A stretch of 64,000 nucleotides of DNA from Cellulomonas fengjieae (GCF_018388465.1 NZ_CP074404.1:1488001-1552000), one strand, 5' to 3'. Positions 9,301 to 18,292 are shown, numbered from the stretch's first letter. Numbers and translations: made by a program. The notes: a model not told the origin generated them from the sequence alone.

Positions 9301-10026
9301 ATGCTCGTGGTCGCCGCTCTCGTCCCGGACACCGCGCTCCTGGTCCCCGGCGCCGCCGGTGCGGCGCAGGTGCTCACGGCCGTCCGCGCGGCCGCGCTCG
9401 ACGCGGTGGCCCAGGTGGTCGCGTCGGGGGCCGCGACGGTCGCCGTGGTCGCGCCGGGCCCGCGCGCCCGGGAGCTGACCGGTACCGTCCGGCCCTCGCT
9501 CGGCGCCGCCGGTATCCCGGACGGGTTGCTGGCGTGGCCGGTGGCAGAGATGACGCTCCCCGGCGACGGGGTCGCGACGGGCTCGGTCGCGAGCGCCGTC
9601 GGCCTGCACCTGCTCGCCCGCGCCGGGCGACGGACGGGGCTTCGGGTCCTCGAGGTGACCGGACGACAGGATCGCGCCGCCCTCGCCGCCCTCGGGCGCG
9701 ACCTGGTCGGCGCCGGGCCGACCGGGTTCGTCGTCGTCGGCTCGGTCAGCGGGCGGCACGGGGCGGACGCCCCGCTCGCCCAGGACCGGCGTGCGCCCGA
9801 CCACGACGCCCGCGTGCTGGCCGACCTGGCCGACGGGGGCGCGGCCGCTCGTGCGCGGATCGCCGCCGACGACCCTCTCCTGGCCGACGAGCTCGCGGTC
9901 CGCGGCTGGGCGCCGTGGCAGGTCCTGGTCGGCGCCGCGGCGGACGGGCCGATCCGGGGACACCTGCTGGCGCGGTCCGGCGTGCTCGGCGCCGAGCACG
10001 CGGTGCTGGTCTGGGACGCCCGGTAG
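9301..10026 (+). CDS. Class III extradiol dioxygenase-like (LigB-fold) protein
   Basis: 241-residue Ala-rich cytoplasmic protein of the kind found just upstream of miaA in many actinobacteria (in mycobacteria, the Rv2728c position). The start LVVAALVPDTALLVPGAAG and later VVAPG and GFVVVGSVSG strands fit the LigB/Memo-like fold. In extradiol dioxygenases, and in relatives as I recall them, a metal-ligand His falls in the N-terminal Pro-x-Pro segment; here the residues are Pro-Asp-Thr-Ala, so catalysis by that chemistry is doubtful. Head of a co-oriented run with the third YbjN gene (36 nt downstream) and miaA. Function unknown; the family call is tentative. Confidence 0.6.
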   Translation: MLVVAALVPDTALLVPGAAGAAQVLTAVRAAALDAVAQVVASGAATVAVVAPGPRARELTGTVRPSLGAAGIPDGLLAWPVAEMTLPGDGVATGSVASAVGLHLLARAGRRTGLRVLEVTGRQDRAALAALGRDLVGAGPTGFVVVGSVSGRHGADAPLAQDRRAPDHDARVLADLADGGAAARARIAADDPLLADELAVRGWAPWQVLVGAAADGPIRGHLLARSGVLGAEHAVLVWDAR

Positions 10027-10061
10027 GGTCGGCTGTCCGTCCCCGACACGCCGAGGTACCG

Positions 10062-10580
10062 ATGTCTTCCGCCCCGCACGAGCCCACCCTTCCGCCGCTG
10101 ACCCTCGCGCGGGTGGCGCAGCGGCTGGACGCCCGCGGCGCGATCTACGCGACCGACGCGGACGGCGACCTGGTGGGCCGCTGGGACAGCCACCCGTTCT
10201 GGTTCATGACGATCGGGCGCGCCAAGGAGTACCTGCAGGTGCGCGGCCGCTGGTCCAAGCAGGTGCCGCCCAGCGAGTTCGGGAACGTGCTGCTGGGCGC
10301 CAACCGCTGGTCCGAGACCATGGTGTGGCCCAAGATCTACGTCCGGCTCGAGGCGGAGAAGGTCGCGGTGTACACCGAGCACACCGTGGACTACCAGCAC
10401 GGCGTCACGGACGAGCAGCTGGACCTGCACCTGACCGGTGGGATCGGCAGCGCGTTGCGGTTCTTCGCCGAGCTCGACGAGCGCTACCCGGACGCCGTCC
10501 CGACGCAGGCGCCGTCGGCACCCGCGCCACCGCCCGCCGTGGTCGACTACCAGGACCCGGCGCGCCCGAGCCTGGACTGA
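10062..10580 (+). CDS. YbjN-domain protein (paralogue 3 of 3)
   Basis: 172-residue YbjN-domain protein, third copy within 2.5 kb. It shares TDADGDLVGRWDS, EYLQVRGRWSKQ and NRWSETMVWPKIY with the other two, but lacks their N-terminal extension and has its own Pro/Ala tail. The ATG at 10062 follows a GAGG ribosome-binding site. It lies between the LigB-like gene and miaA, with only 5 nt between its stop and the miaA ATG, so it belongs to the miaA transcript. Function unknown. Confidence 0.8.
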   Translation: MSSAPHEPTLPPLTLARVAQRLDARGAIYATDADGDLVGRWDSHPFWFMTIGRAKEYLQVRGRWSKQVPPSEFGNVLLGANRWSETMVWPKIYVRLEAEKVAVYTEHTVDYQHGVTDEQLDLHLTGGIGSALRFFAELDERYPDAVPTQAPSAPAPPPAVVDYQDPARPSLD

Positions 10581-10585
10581 CCCCG

Positions 10586-11542
10586 ATGACCCTCGTGGTC
10601 GCGCTCGTCGGGCCCACCGCGACGGGCAAGTCCGACCTCGGCCTCGCGCTCGCCCACAGGCTCGGCGGGGAGGTGGTCAACGCGGACGCGATGCAGCTCT
10701 ACCGCGGGATGGACATCGGCACCGCGAAGCTCACCGTCGAGGAGCGGCAAGGCGTCCCGCACCACCTCCTCGACGTGCTGGACGTGCGCGACGACGCCTC
10801 CGTCGCGGACTACCAGGAGCGGGCACGTCGTGCCCTGGTCGAGATCGCGCAGCGCCGTGCGCGGGCCGTGGCGGTCGGTGGGTCCGGTCTCTACGTCCGT
10901 GCCCTCCTGGACCACATGGAGTTCCCCGGGACCGACGCCGACCTCCGGGCGCGGCTCGAGGAACGCGTCGAGAGCGAGGGTGCCCGGGCGCTGCACGCCG
11001 AGCTGGCGGCGGTCGACCCGGTGGCGGCGGAGGGGATCGGGCCCCGCAACGCCCGACGGATCGTGCGGGCGCTGGAGGTCATCGCACTCACCGGTCGCCC
11101 GTACTCGGCGAGCCTGCCGCAGCACGTCTACGAGGTGCCCGCCGTCCAGATCGGGCTCGACTGCGACCGGGCCGTGCTCGACGAGCGGATCACGGCGCGG
11201 GTCGAGCGGATGTGGTCGCGCGGACTGGTCGGAGAGGTCGAACGCCTGGCGGCGCACGGCATGGGCCGTACGGCGTCGCGCGCCGTGGGGTACGCGGAGG
11301 TGCTCTCGATGCTGCGCGGGGAGCTCACGCCCGACGAGGCACGGACGGCGATCGCCGCGGGAACGCGCCGGCTCGCGCGCAAGCAGATGGGCTGGTTCGG
11401 CCGCGACCCGCGCGTGCACTGGCTCGACGCGCGCGACCCGGACCTCGTCGAGAAGGCGCTCGCCCTGGTCGCGGCCGCCGACGCGGGAGAGCTCGGTCCG
11501 GCCACGGAGGACCCGGCCCCACGACGTAGCCTGGGCTCATGA
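10586..11542 (+). CDS. miaA: tRNA dimethylallyltransferase MiaA
   Basis: Transfers the dimethylallyl group from DMAPP to the N6 of A37 in tRNAs reading codons that begin with U; the product is the substrate of MiaB. 318 residues, normal length. Visible: P-loop VGPTATGKSD at 8-17, the ADAMQLYRGMDIGTAK segment with the catalytic Asp, GGSGLYVRALL, and the C-terminal TRRLARKQMGWFGRD region. The ATG at 10586 is the only start that gives the P-loop at the N-terminus. Its TGA overlaps the dapF ATG (ATGA), and a -10 element for dapF lies inside its last codons. Confidence 0.95.
   Translation: MTLVVALVGPTATGKSDLGLALAHRLGGEVVNADAMQLYRGMDIGTAKLTVEERQGVPHHLLDVLDVRDDASVADYQERARRALVEIAQRRARAVAVGGSGLYVRALLDHMEFPGTDADLRARLEERVESEGARALHAELAAVDPVAAEGIGPRNARRIVRALEVIALTGRPYSASLPQHVYEVPAVQIGLDCDRAVLDERITARVERMWSRGLVGEVERLAAHGMGRTASRAVGYAEVLSMLRGELTPDEARTAIAAGTRRLARKQMGWFGRDPRVHWLDARDPDLVEKALALVAAADAGELGPATEDPAPRRSLGS
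11527..11532 (+). promoter_or_regulatory. Internal -10 element for dapF, leaderless
   Basis: TAGCCT with 6 nt before the dapF ATG at 11539, embedded in the final miaA codons. dapF may therefore be transcribed independently of miaA. Confidence 0.5.
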
Positions 11543-12492
11543 CCGTGGTGGCCGCCCCGACGCTGCACGTGACCAAGGGTCACGGCACCCAGAACGACTT
11601 CGTGCTGCTCGACGACCGCGACGGCCGGGTGGAGCTGTCGGCCACGCTCGTGCGCGCGCTCGCGGACCGTCGGGCCGGCGTCGGTGGTGACGGGGTGATC
11701 CGCGTGGTCGCCGGCGAGCACGTGCCCGAGGGGGTCGAGGCGCTGGCGCAGGACCCGGCTGCCCGCTGGTTCATGGACTACCGCAACGCCGACGGCTCGG
11801 TCGCGGAGATGTGCGGCAACGGCGTGCGGGTGTTCGCCGCCTACCTCGAACGCCTCGGCCTGTGGGACGCCGCGGACGGCGAGCTCACCCTCGGCACGCG
11901 CGCGGGAGTGCGCCGCGTGCGGCGGGTGCCGGTGCCTGCGGGGATCGGGGACGACGTCTGGTACGCCGTCGACATGGGCCCGTGGCACCTGCCCGGCGGC
12001 CCCGACGCGGCGCGTGCCGGCGCCGACGCCGAGGTCGACGTCGTGGGGCTGCCCGTCGCGCGGGCCGGCCTGAGCGTGGACATCGGCAACCCGCACGTCG
12101 TGCTGGCGCTCGGCGGCGAGGAGGAGCTGGCCGCCGCCGACCTCACCCGAGCGCCGAAGGTCACGCCGCTGCCGGTCGACGGCACGAACGTCGAGCTCGT
12201 GGTCCCGCTGGGCGAGCACGCGGCGTCCGACGGCACCCTGGTGGGCCGGGTGCGGATGCGGGTGCACGAGCGGGGCGTCGGTGAGACACGCTCCTGCGGC
12301 ACCGGCGCCTGCGCGGCCGCGCTCGCGGTGCGCACCTGGGCCGGGGTCGGCGCACCGGACGTCTGGCTGGTCGACGTGCCGGGCGGCACCGTCCGGGTCA
12401 GCGTGCTGGCGCAGGGGCACGTCGAGCTCGCAGGGCCTGCGGTGCTCGTCGCGGACGCCGACGTCGACCTCGCGGCCCTGACCGCCGGGTGA
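11539..12492 (+). CDS. dapF: Diaminopimelate epimerase DapF
   Basis: Converts LL- to meso-diaminopimelate, the lysine precursor. 317 residues; the two catalytic cysteines are present in their family motifs, C92 in EMCGNGVR and C253 in RSCGTGAC. KGHGTQNDF at the N-terminus is also typical. It overlaps miaA by 4 nt and the thioredoxin-like gene by 4 nt. In an organism whose wall probably carries ornithine rather than mDAP (see murE), DapF would mainly serve lysine synthesis. Confidence 0.95.
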   Translation: MTVVAAPTLHVTKGHGTQNDFVLLDDRDGRVELSATLVRALADRRAGVGGDGVIRVVAGEHVPEGVEALAQDPAARWFMDYRNADGSVAEMCGNGVRVFAAYLERLGLWDAADGELTLGTRAGVRRVRRVPVPAGIGDDVWYAVDMGPWHLPGGPDAARAGADAEVDVVGLPVARAGLSVDIGNPHVVLALGGEEELAAADLTRAPKVTPLPVDGTNVELVVPLGEHAASDGTLVGRVRMRVHERGVGETRSCGTGACAAALAVRTWAGVGAPDVWLVDVPGGTVRVSVLAQGHVELAGPAVLVADADVDLAALTAG

Positions 12493-12821
12493 CGACCGTG
12501 CGCCTGACCGCCGAGGACCTGGGCGTCCAGCTGGGCGAGCGCGCGACGGTGGTGCAGTTCTCGAGCACGTTCTGCGCGCCGTGCCGGTCCACCCGGTACG
12601 TCGTCCAGCGTGCTGTCGCGACGGCCGACGGCGTCGCGTACGCCGACCTCGACATCGCCGACCACCTGGCGCTGGGCGAGCGTCTGGGAATCGACGTGAC
12701 CCCGACCGTGCTCGTGCTGGACGCCCGCGGTCAGCTGGTGCGCCGCGCCTCCGGCGTGCCGACCCTGGCTCAGCTGCGCACCGCGCTCGACGACGCGTCG
12801 TCGCTGGTCGGGCCGGGCTGA
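12489..12821 (+). CDS. Thioredoxin-family protein
   Basis: Small thiol-disulfide protein of 110 residues with the active site FCAPCRS (Cys at about 29 and 32) after a VVQFSSTF strand, and the cis-Pro in DVTPTVLVLD. No signal peptide, so cytoplasmic. The active site has Ala-Pro instead of the canonical Gly-Pro, as in many actinobacterial thioredoxin-like proteins. GTG start at 12489 overlaps the dapF stop. Partners are unknown; a general reducing role is inferred. Confidence 0.8.
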   Translation: MTTVRLTAEDLGVQLGERATVVQFSSTFCAPCRSTRYVVQRAVATADGVAYADLDIADHLALGERLGIDVTPTVLVLDARGQLVRRASGVPTLAQLRTALDDASSLVGPG

Positions 12822-12877
12822 CGGCGACCGTCGCCCACGCGAGGACCGACCAGCGCGGCGCAGGACACGCCACTCGC

Positions 12878-13483
12878 TCATCGGTCGCGGACGGCCAGCA
12901 CGCGGAATCCCTTGACGCTCGCGGTGCGCTCCACGGACCGGCCGAGCTCGGCGGCGATCCAGCGCTGCAGGGAGTCGGCGCCCAGGTTCTTGCCGACCAC
13001 CAGGTGCGCCTCGGCGCCCGGGGCCAGGCGACCGAGCCACTGGGTCAGCATCGCGTGCAGCGCCGGCTTGCCGACCCGGATGGGCGGGTTGGACCAGAGC
13101 GCGGCGAGCCGCACCTCGTCGGGCACCTCGTCGGGACGGACCGCACGCACGTTCGACAGGCCGAGGCGCTCCGCGTTGCGGCGGGTCAGGTCCAGCGACC
13201 GCTCGTTGACGTCCACCGCCCACACGCGGGCCGAGGGCGACCGCAGGGCGAGCGTGAGCGCGATGGGGCCCCACCCGCAGCCCAGGTCGAGCAGGTCGCC
13301 CTCGCCCGGTGGATCCGGGACGTGGTCCAGGAGCACCCGTGTCCCCAGGTCGACGTGGTCGGGGGAGAAGATGCCGCCGGCGGTCTCGACCTCGACCTCC
13401 CGGCCCGCCAGGAGCACGCGCAGCAGCCGGCGCTCGTCGGGGGAGGCCGGCCGTGCCGTGAAGTAGTGGTCCTGCTCGCTCAC
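12878..13483 (-). CDS. Class I SAM methyltransferase, RsmC-like
   Basis: 201-residue single-domain methyltransferase related to RsmC, which makes m2G1207 in 16S rRNA. It has motif I DLGCGWGPIA at about 74-83, a VDVNERSLDL motif II and the SNPPIRVGK motif IV, in which NPP is typical of exocyclic-amine N-methyltransferases. E. coli RsmC has a second, degenerate domain that is absent here. The GTG at 13483 is preceded by a TATCGT -10 element at 7 nt, favouring leaderless expression. Convergent with the thioredoxin gene. Confidence 0.78.
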   Translation of the reverse strand: MSEQDHYFTARPASPDERRLLRVLLAGREVEVETAGGIFSPDHVDLGTRVLLDHVPDPPGEGDLLDLGCGWGPIALTLALRSPSARVWAVDVNERSLDLTRRNAERLGLSNVRAVRPDEVPDEVRLAALWSNPPIRVGKPALHAMLTQWLGRLAPGAEAHLVVGKNLGADSLQRWIAAELGRSVERTASVKGFRVLAVRDR

Positions 13484-13490
13484 GGCGCCG

Positions 13491-13496
13491 ACGATA
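13491..13496 (-). promoter_or_regulatory. -10 element of the rsmC-like gene, leaderless
   Basis: TATCGT on the minus strand, 7 nt (13484-13490) from the GTG start. Confidence 0.5.
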
Positions 13497-13589
13497 CCCA
13501 CGCCCCGGCGCTCGGCCCGCAGCGAAATGCCTCGGCGGGCGTGGGCACCGCGTGCGACCCTGGAGCCACCGGATGAGAAGAGGAACCCC

Positions 13590-15113
13590 TTGACCGACCC
13601 GCAGCACACCGTGAGCGAGACCGAGGACACCCCGCAGACGCGGTCCCCGCAGGAGGTGGCCGACGACGTCGTGGCCCGGGTGCTCGCCAGGGCAGGGGCG
13701 ACGCTGCACGACGGCGCCACGGTGCACTCCAGCTACGACGGCGACCAGCTGGAGCTGGAGGAGCGCACGTCACTCCGCCGGGTCGCCGGGTTGTCGACCG
13801 AGCTCCAGGACGTCACCGAGGTCGAGTACCGCCAGCTGCGGCTCGAGAAGGTCGTCCTGGTAGGGGTCTGGGGCTCCGGCACGGTCACGGACGCCGAGAT
13901 CTCGCTGCGCGAGCTGGCCCAGCTCGCCGAGACCGCCGGCTCGCAGGTGCTCGACGGGCTGCTCCAGCGCCGCCAGAAGCCCGACCCCGGGACCTACCTC
14001 GGCTCGGGCAAGGCCGCGGAGCTGGCCGCCCTGGTCGCGAGCGTCGGCGCGGACACCGTCGTCGTCGACGGCGAGCTGGCACCGTCGCAGCGCCGCGCGC
14101 TGGAGGACATCGTCCGCGTCAAGGTCATCGACCGCACGGCGCTGATCCTCGACATCTTCGCCCAGCACGCCAAGTCCCGGGAGGGCAAGGCGCAGGTCGA
14201 GCTCGCGCAGCTGGAGTACCTGCTCCCGCGCCTGCGTGGCTGGGGCGACTCGATGTCCCGGCAGGCCGGTGGTCAGGTCGGCGGCGCGGCAGCCGGGATG
14301 GGCTCGCGCGGTCCCGGTGAGACGAAGATCGAGCTCGACCGTCGGCGGATCCGCAACCGCATGGCCAAGCTGCGGCGGGAGATCGCGGCGATGGAGCCGG
14401 CCCGCGTCACCAAGCGGGCCTCCCGCAAGAAGCACGCCATCCCGTCGGTCGCGATCGCGGGCTACACCAACGCGGGCAAGTCGTCGCTGCTCAACCGGCT
14501 GACGCACGCGGGAGTCCTGGTGGAGAACGCGCTGTTCGCCACCCTGGACCCGACGGTCCGCCGGGCGGAGACGCTCGACGGCCGCATCTACACCCTCGCC
14601 GACACGGTGGGGTTCGTCCGGGCGCTCCCGCACCAGCTGGTCGAGGCGTTCCGATCCACGCTGGAGGAGGTCGCCGACGCCGACCTGATCCTGCACGTGG
14701 TCGACGCGTCGCACCCGGACCCGGAGGGTCAGATCGCCGCCGTCCGGCACGTGTTCGCGGACATCCCCGGTGCCATGGACGTGCCCGAGATCATCGTCCT
14801 GAACAAGGCCGATCTCGCCTCGTCCGAGGCGATCGCCCGGCTGCGTTCCCGCGAGGTGCACTCGATCGTCGTGTCCGCGCACAGCGGTGAGGGCATCGAC
14901 CAGCTCCAGGCGCTCATCGCCGACCAGCTGCCGCGCCCCGGCGTGAGCATCGACGTCGTGATCCCGTACGACCGTGGCGACCTGGTGAGCAGGGTGCACG
15001 AGCACGGCGAGATCCAGACCGAGGAGCACACGGGTGACGGCACAGCCATCCGCGCGCGGGTGGACGAGGGCCTCGCCGCCGAGCTGGAGGCGGCCGCGCA
15101 GCCCCGTCCGTGA
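13590..15113 (+). CDS. hflX: GTPase HflX
   Basis: Ribosome-splitting GTPase active under stress, 507 residues. An N-terminal HflX domain is followed by a coiled-coil linker, with the Gly-rich GPGETKIELDRRRIR stretch, and then the G domain: G1 GYTNAGKS near residue 290, G3 DTVGF, G4 NKAD. I chose the TTG at 13590 because an AGAAGAGGAA ribosome-binding site (13575-13584) sits 5 nt upstream; no ATG is available in frame near it. Compared with E. coli HflX (426 residues) it has about 70 extra N-terminal residues, common in actinobacteria. Downstream of miaA-dapF, as in mycobacteria. Confidence 0.93.
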   Translation: MTDPQHTVSETEDTPQTRSPQEVADDVVARVLARAGATLHDGATVHSSYDGDQLELEERTSLRRVAGLSTELQDVTEVEYRQLRLEKVVLVGVWGSGTVTDAEISLRELAQLAETAGSQVLDGLLQRRQKPDPGTYLGSGKAAELAALVASVGADTVVVDGELAPSQRRALEDIVRVKVIDRTALILDIFAQHAKSREGKAQVELAQLEYLLPRLRGWGDSMSRQAGGQVGGAAAGMGSRGPGETKIELDRRRIRNRMAKLRREIAAMEPARVTKRASRKKHAIPSVAIAGYTNAGKSSLLNRLTHAGVLVENALFATLDPTVRRAETLDGRIYTLADTVGFVRALPHQLVEAFRSTLEEVADADLILHVVDASHPDPEGQIAAVRHVFADIPGAMDVPEIIVLNKADLASSEAIARLRSREVHSIVVSAHSGEGIDQLQALIADQLPRPGVSIDVVIPYDRGDLVSRVHEHGEIQTEEHTGDGTAIRARVDEGLAAELEAAAQPRP

Positions 15114-15130
15114 CTGTCAGCAGCCGCCAC

Positions 15131-15136
15131 TAGGCT
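15131..15136 (+). promoter_or_regulatory. -10 element of the dinG-like gene, leaderless
   Basis: TAGGCT with 6 nt before the GTG at 15143. Confidence 0.55.
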
Positions 15137-15142
15137 GACGCG

Positions 15143-17251
15143 GTGCCAACCGCTGACCCTTCCGTCCAGGCGGCACGCGACGACTCCGTCGAGGCGCTCC
15201 TCGACGTCGCTGTCGGTGCCCTCGGTGGCGTCCGACGCGACGGGCAGCACGAGATGGCCGTCGCCGTAGCGGAGACGATCACCAAGGGCGAGCACCTCTT
15301 GGTCCAGGCCGGAACCGGCACGGGCAAGTCCCTCGGCTACCTGGTGCCCGCCCTGCGGCACGCGGTGCTGGAGGACGAGCACGTCGTCGTCTCGACCGCC
15401 ACCCTGGCGCTGCAGCGGCAGATCATCACGCGCGACCTGCCGCTCGTCGCCAAGGCGCTCGAGCCGCACCTGCCGCGGCCGCCGGCGATCGCCCTGCTCA
15501 AGGGCTGGCACAACTACGTCTGCGTGCACAAGGTCGCCGGCGGGTACCCGGACGACGACGCGGGCACGCTCTTCGACCTCGGGGACCACGCCGGCGCGGC
15601 CGAGCACCCCGCCCCCGCGCGCACCGGCGGCGCGAGCCTCGCGGAGAGCCTGGGCGAGCAGGTGCTGCGGCTGCGGGAGTGGGCGGACGAGACCGACACC
15701 GGCGACCGGGACGACCTCGTCCCCGGCGTCACGGACCGCGCCTGGCGGCAGGTGTCCGTGACCTCGCTGGAGTGCCTGGGCGGCAAGTGCCCCATGCTCG
15801 CCGAGTGCTTCCCCGAGAAGGCCAAGGCGGCCTCGCGCGAGGCGGACGTGGTCGTCACGAACCACGCCATGCTCGGCATCGCGGCCTCCGGGTCGCCGGG
15901 GGTGCTGCCCGAGCACCAGGTGCTCATCGTGGACGAGGCGCACGAGCTGACCGACCGGGTGACCGCGCAGTCGACCTCGGAGCTGTCGGTCGCCACGATC
16001 GAGCACGCCGCACGACTGGCGCGTCGCCACGGCGGCGTCCCGACCACCGACCTCGACTCGGCCAGCCAGGCGCTCGCGACCGTTCTCGTCGCGCTCCCGG
16101 AGGCCCGGTTCCGCGACGGGCTCCCGGACGACGCCCGGGACGCGGTCGCGCGCGTGCGCGACGCCACCCGCGCGCTGCTCAGCGTGCTCAAGCCGGAGTC
16201 GGGACCGACAGCGCCGGCCGAGGGCGGCCGCAAGGTCGCCCAGGCGACCATGCTCGCGCTGCACGAGGTGGCCGACCGGATGGCCGCCGACCCCGAGGAC
16301 AACCGGCACACGGTCCTGTGGTGCGCGCGCAGTGAGGACCGGCGGGGCCAGGTGCTCACGCGGCTCTACGCGGCGCCGCTGGCGGTCAACGGGCTGATCC
16401 GGACCAACCTGCTGGCCGGTCGCTCGGGCGTGCTCACCTCGGCGACGCTCGAGCTCGGCGGGTCGTTCGACCCGATCGCGCGCGCTGTCGGCCTCGAGGT
16501 CCGCCCGGACGCCGAGCCGGTCGGCCCGACGTCGCTGGCAGGGCAGGCCACGGCGGCGTCCGGCAAGGTCCCGTGGCGCGGGCTCGACGTCGGCAGCCCC
16601 TTCGACTACCCGAGGCAGGGGATCCTCTACCTCGCGCGGCACCTGCCCAAGCCGGGCCGCGAGCCGGCCACCGACGCGCAGCTGGACGAGATCGCGGAGC
16701 TGATCACCGCGGCCGGCGGTCGCACCCTGGGGCTGTTCTCGTCGCGGCGTGCGGCCAACGCGGTGGCGGCCGCGATGCGCGAGCGCCTCGACGTCCCGAT
16801 CCTGGCGCAGGGCGACGACCAGCTGCCGACGCTCGTCTCGCAGTTCATCGCGGACGAGGCCACCTGCCTGTTCGGCACCCTCTCGCTGTGGCAGGGCGTG
16901 GACGTGCCCGGGGCGACCTGCCGGCTGGTCATCATCGACCGCATCCCGTTCCCGCGGCCCGACGACCCCGTCAGCTCGGCGCGGTCCGACGCGATCGAGA
17001 AGGCCGGCGGCAACGGGTTCCTGGCGGTCTCCGCGACCCACGCGGCGCTGCTGCTCGCGCAGGGCGCCGGCCGGCTGATCCGCACGAGCGAGGACCGGGG
17101 CGTGGTCGCGGTGCTGGACCCGCGGCTCGCGACCGCCGGGTACGGCGCGTTCCTGACCCGGTCGTTGCCCGCGTTCTGGCGGACCACGGACCGAGCGGTG
17201 GCGGTCTCCGCACTGCAGCGGCTCGCCACCCCGTTAGCCTCGGGGGCATGA
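15143..17251 (+). CDS. ATP-dependent DNA helicase, DinG/XPD (Fe-S) family
   Basis: Superfamily 2, 5'-3' DNA helicase, 702 residues. Walker A AGTGTGKS at 56-63; the DEAH box is D264-H267. Four cysteines between them, C127, C211, C216 and C222, are placed as the [4Fe-4S] ligands of the XPD/DinG family. Motif VI is QGAGRLIRTSEDRG near the C-terminus. GTG start at 15143 lies 6 nt after a TAGGCT -10 element. The stop overlaps the ldh ATG. Despite the name DinG (damage-inducible in E. coli), I see no LexA box upstream, so SOS control is not supported here. Confidence 0.9.
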   Translation: MPTADPSVQAARDDSVEALLDVAVGALGGVRRDGQHEMAVAVAETITKGEHLLVQAGTGTGKSLGYLVPALRHAVLEDEHVVVSTATLALQRQIITRDLPLVAKALEPHLPRPPAIALLKGWHNYVCVHKVAGGYPDDDAGTLFDLGDHAGAAEHPAPARTGGASLAESLGEQVLRLREWADETDTGDRDDLVPGVTDRAWRQVSVTSLECLGGKCPMLAECFPEKAKAASREADVVVTNHAMLGIAASGSPGVLPEHQVLIVDEAHELTDRVTAQSTSELSVATIEHAARLARRHGGVPTTDLDSASQALATVLVALPEARFRDGLPDDARDAVARVRDATRALLSVLKPESGPTAPAEGGRKVAQATMLALHEVADRMAADPEDNRHTVLWCARSEDRRGQVLTRLYAAPLAVNGLIRTNLLAGRSGVLTSATLELGGSFDPIARAVGLEVRPDAEPVGPTSLAGQATAASGKVPWRGLDVGSPFDYPRQGILYLARHLPKPGREPATDAQLDEIAELITAAGGRTLGLFSSRRAANAVAAAMRERLDVPILAQGDDQLPTLVSQFIADEATCLFGTLSLWQGVDVPGATCRLVIIDRIPFPRPDDPVSSARSDAIEKAGGNGFLAVSATHAALLLAQGAGRLIRTSEDRGVVAVLDPRLATAGYGAFLTRSLPAFWRTTDRAVAVSALQRLATPLASGA
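17235..17240 (+). promoter_or_regulatory. Internal -10 element for ldh, leaderless
   Basis: TAGCCT, 7 nt before the ldh ATG, inside the 3' end of the helicase gene. Confidence 0.45.
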
Positions 17252-18249
17252 CCGAGAGCCTGGACATGGAAGACGTGGGCCTGACGCCGTTCCGCAGCGG
17301 GCGGCGCCCGTCCAAGCTGGCGATCGTGGGCGCGGGGGCCGTCGGGTCCACGATGGCGTACGCGGCCCTGATGCGCGGAGCGGCACGCTCGATCGCGCTG
17401 TACGACGTCAACGCGTCCAAGGTCGAGGCGGAGGCGCTGGACCTGAGCCACGGCATCCAGTTCATGCCCATGGCGCAGGTGGTGGGGTCCGACGAGATCG
17501 CGGTGTGCGCGGACGCGGACGTCGTGATGTTCACCGCAGGGGCCAAGCAGAAGCCCGGCCAGTCCCGGCTGGACCTGGCGGAGGCGACCATCGGGCTGGT
17601 CCGCAAGGTGCTCCCGGCGCTGGTCGAGGTCGCGCCGGACGCGGTCTACGTGATGGTCACCAACCCGGTCGACGTCGTGACGTACGCCGCGCTCAAGATC
17701 TCCGGCCTGCCGTCCTCGCAGCTGTTCGGCTCCGGCACGGTCCTGGACTCCTCGCGGCTGCGCTACCTGATCGCGCAGCACACGGGCGTGGCAGTGCAGA
17801 ACGTCCACGCGTACATCGCGGGCGAGCACGGGGACACCGAGCTGCCCCTGTGGGGGTCCGCGAGCATCGGCTCGGTGCCGCTGCTCGAGTGGACCGGCGC
17901 CGGTGGCGACGGAGCCCTGACGGCCGACGTACGGGACAGGATCACGCGGGAGGTCGTCGAGTCGGCGTACCGGATCATCGAGGGCAAGGGCGCGACCAAC
18001 TACGCGGTGGCCCTGGCCGGCTCGCGGATCATCGAGGCCGTCCTCAAGGACGAGGGGCGAGTGCTACCCGTGTCCTCGCTGCTCGACGACTTCTACGGGA
18101 TCAGCGACGTCTGCCTGTCCGTCCCGGCGATCGTCGGGGCGCACGGCGTGGCCGAGCGGCTCCGCGTCCCGCTCTCGGAGGACGAGCTCGCCGGCCTGCG
18201 CTCGTCGGCGGACGCGGTCCGCTCGGTGGCGCGACGCTTCGGGTTCTGA
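17248..18249 (+). CDS. ldh: L-lactate dehydrogenase
   Basis: NAD-dependent reduction of pyruvate to L-lactate, 333 residues. Rossmann motif GAGAVGS at 28-34; catalytic His194 in AGEHGDTE; TNPVDV loop. The substrate-specificity position, just after AGAK, is Gln101, as in lactate dehydrogenases; malate dehydrogenases have Arg there. ATG at 17248 overlaps the helicase stop (ATGA). The transcript ends at a strong hairpin (18293-18328) shared with convergent lexA. An LDH suits a facultatively fermentative cellulomonad. Confidence 0.93.
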   Translation: MTESLDMEDVGLTPFRSGRRPSKLAIVGAGAVGSTMAYAALMRGAARSIALYDVNASKVEAEALDLSHGIQFMPMAQVVGSDEIAVCADADVVMFTAGAKQKPGQSRLDLAEATIGLVRKVLPALVEVAPDAVYVMVTNPVDVVTYAALKISGLPSSQLFGSGTVLDSSRLRYLIAQHTGVAVQNVHAYIAGEHGDTELPLWGSASIGSVPLLEWTGAGGDGALTADVRDRITREVVESAYRIIEGKGATNYAVALAGSRIIEAVLKDEGRVLPVSSLLDDFYGISDVCLSVPAIVGAHGVAERLRVPLSEDELAGLRSSADAVRSVARRFGF

Positions 18250-18292
18250 GCGCCGCGCTCGGGTTCTCGCCGCGGAGGCGTCCGCACTGCGA

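Noticed and set aside
6438-10580. Horizontally acquired island (exporter plus unknown genes)
   Set aside because: Base composition and codon use match the flanks, there are no repeats or integrase, and the YbjN/LigB genes are stable neighbours of miaA.
15143-17251. Damage-inducible dinG under LexA
   Set aside because: No SOS palindrome was found in the gap before the start codon; only a leaderless -10 is visible.
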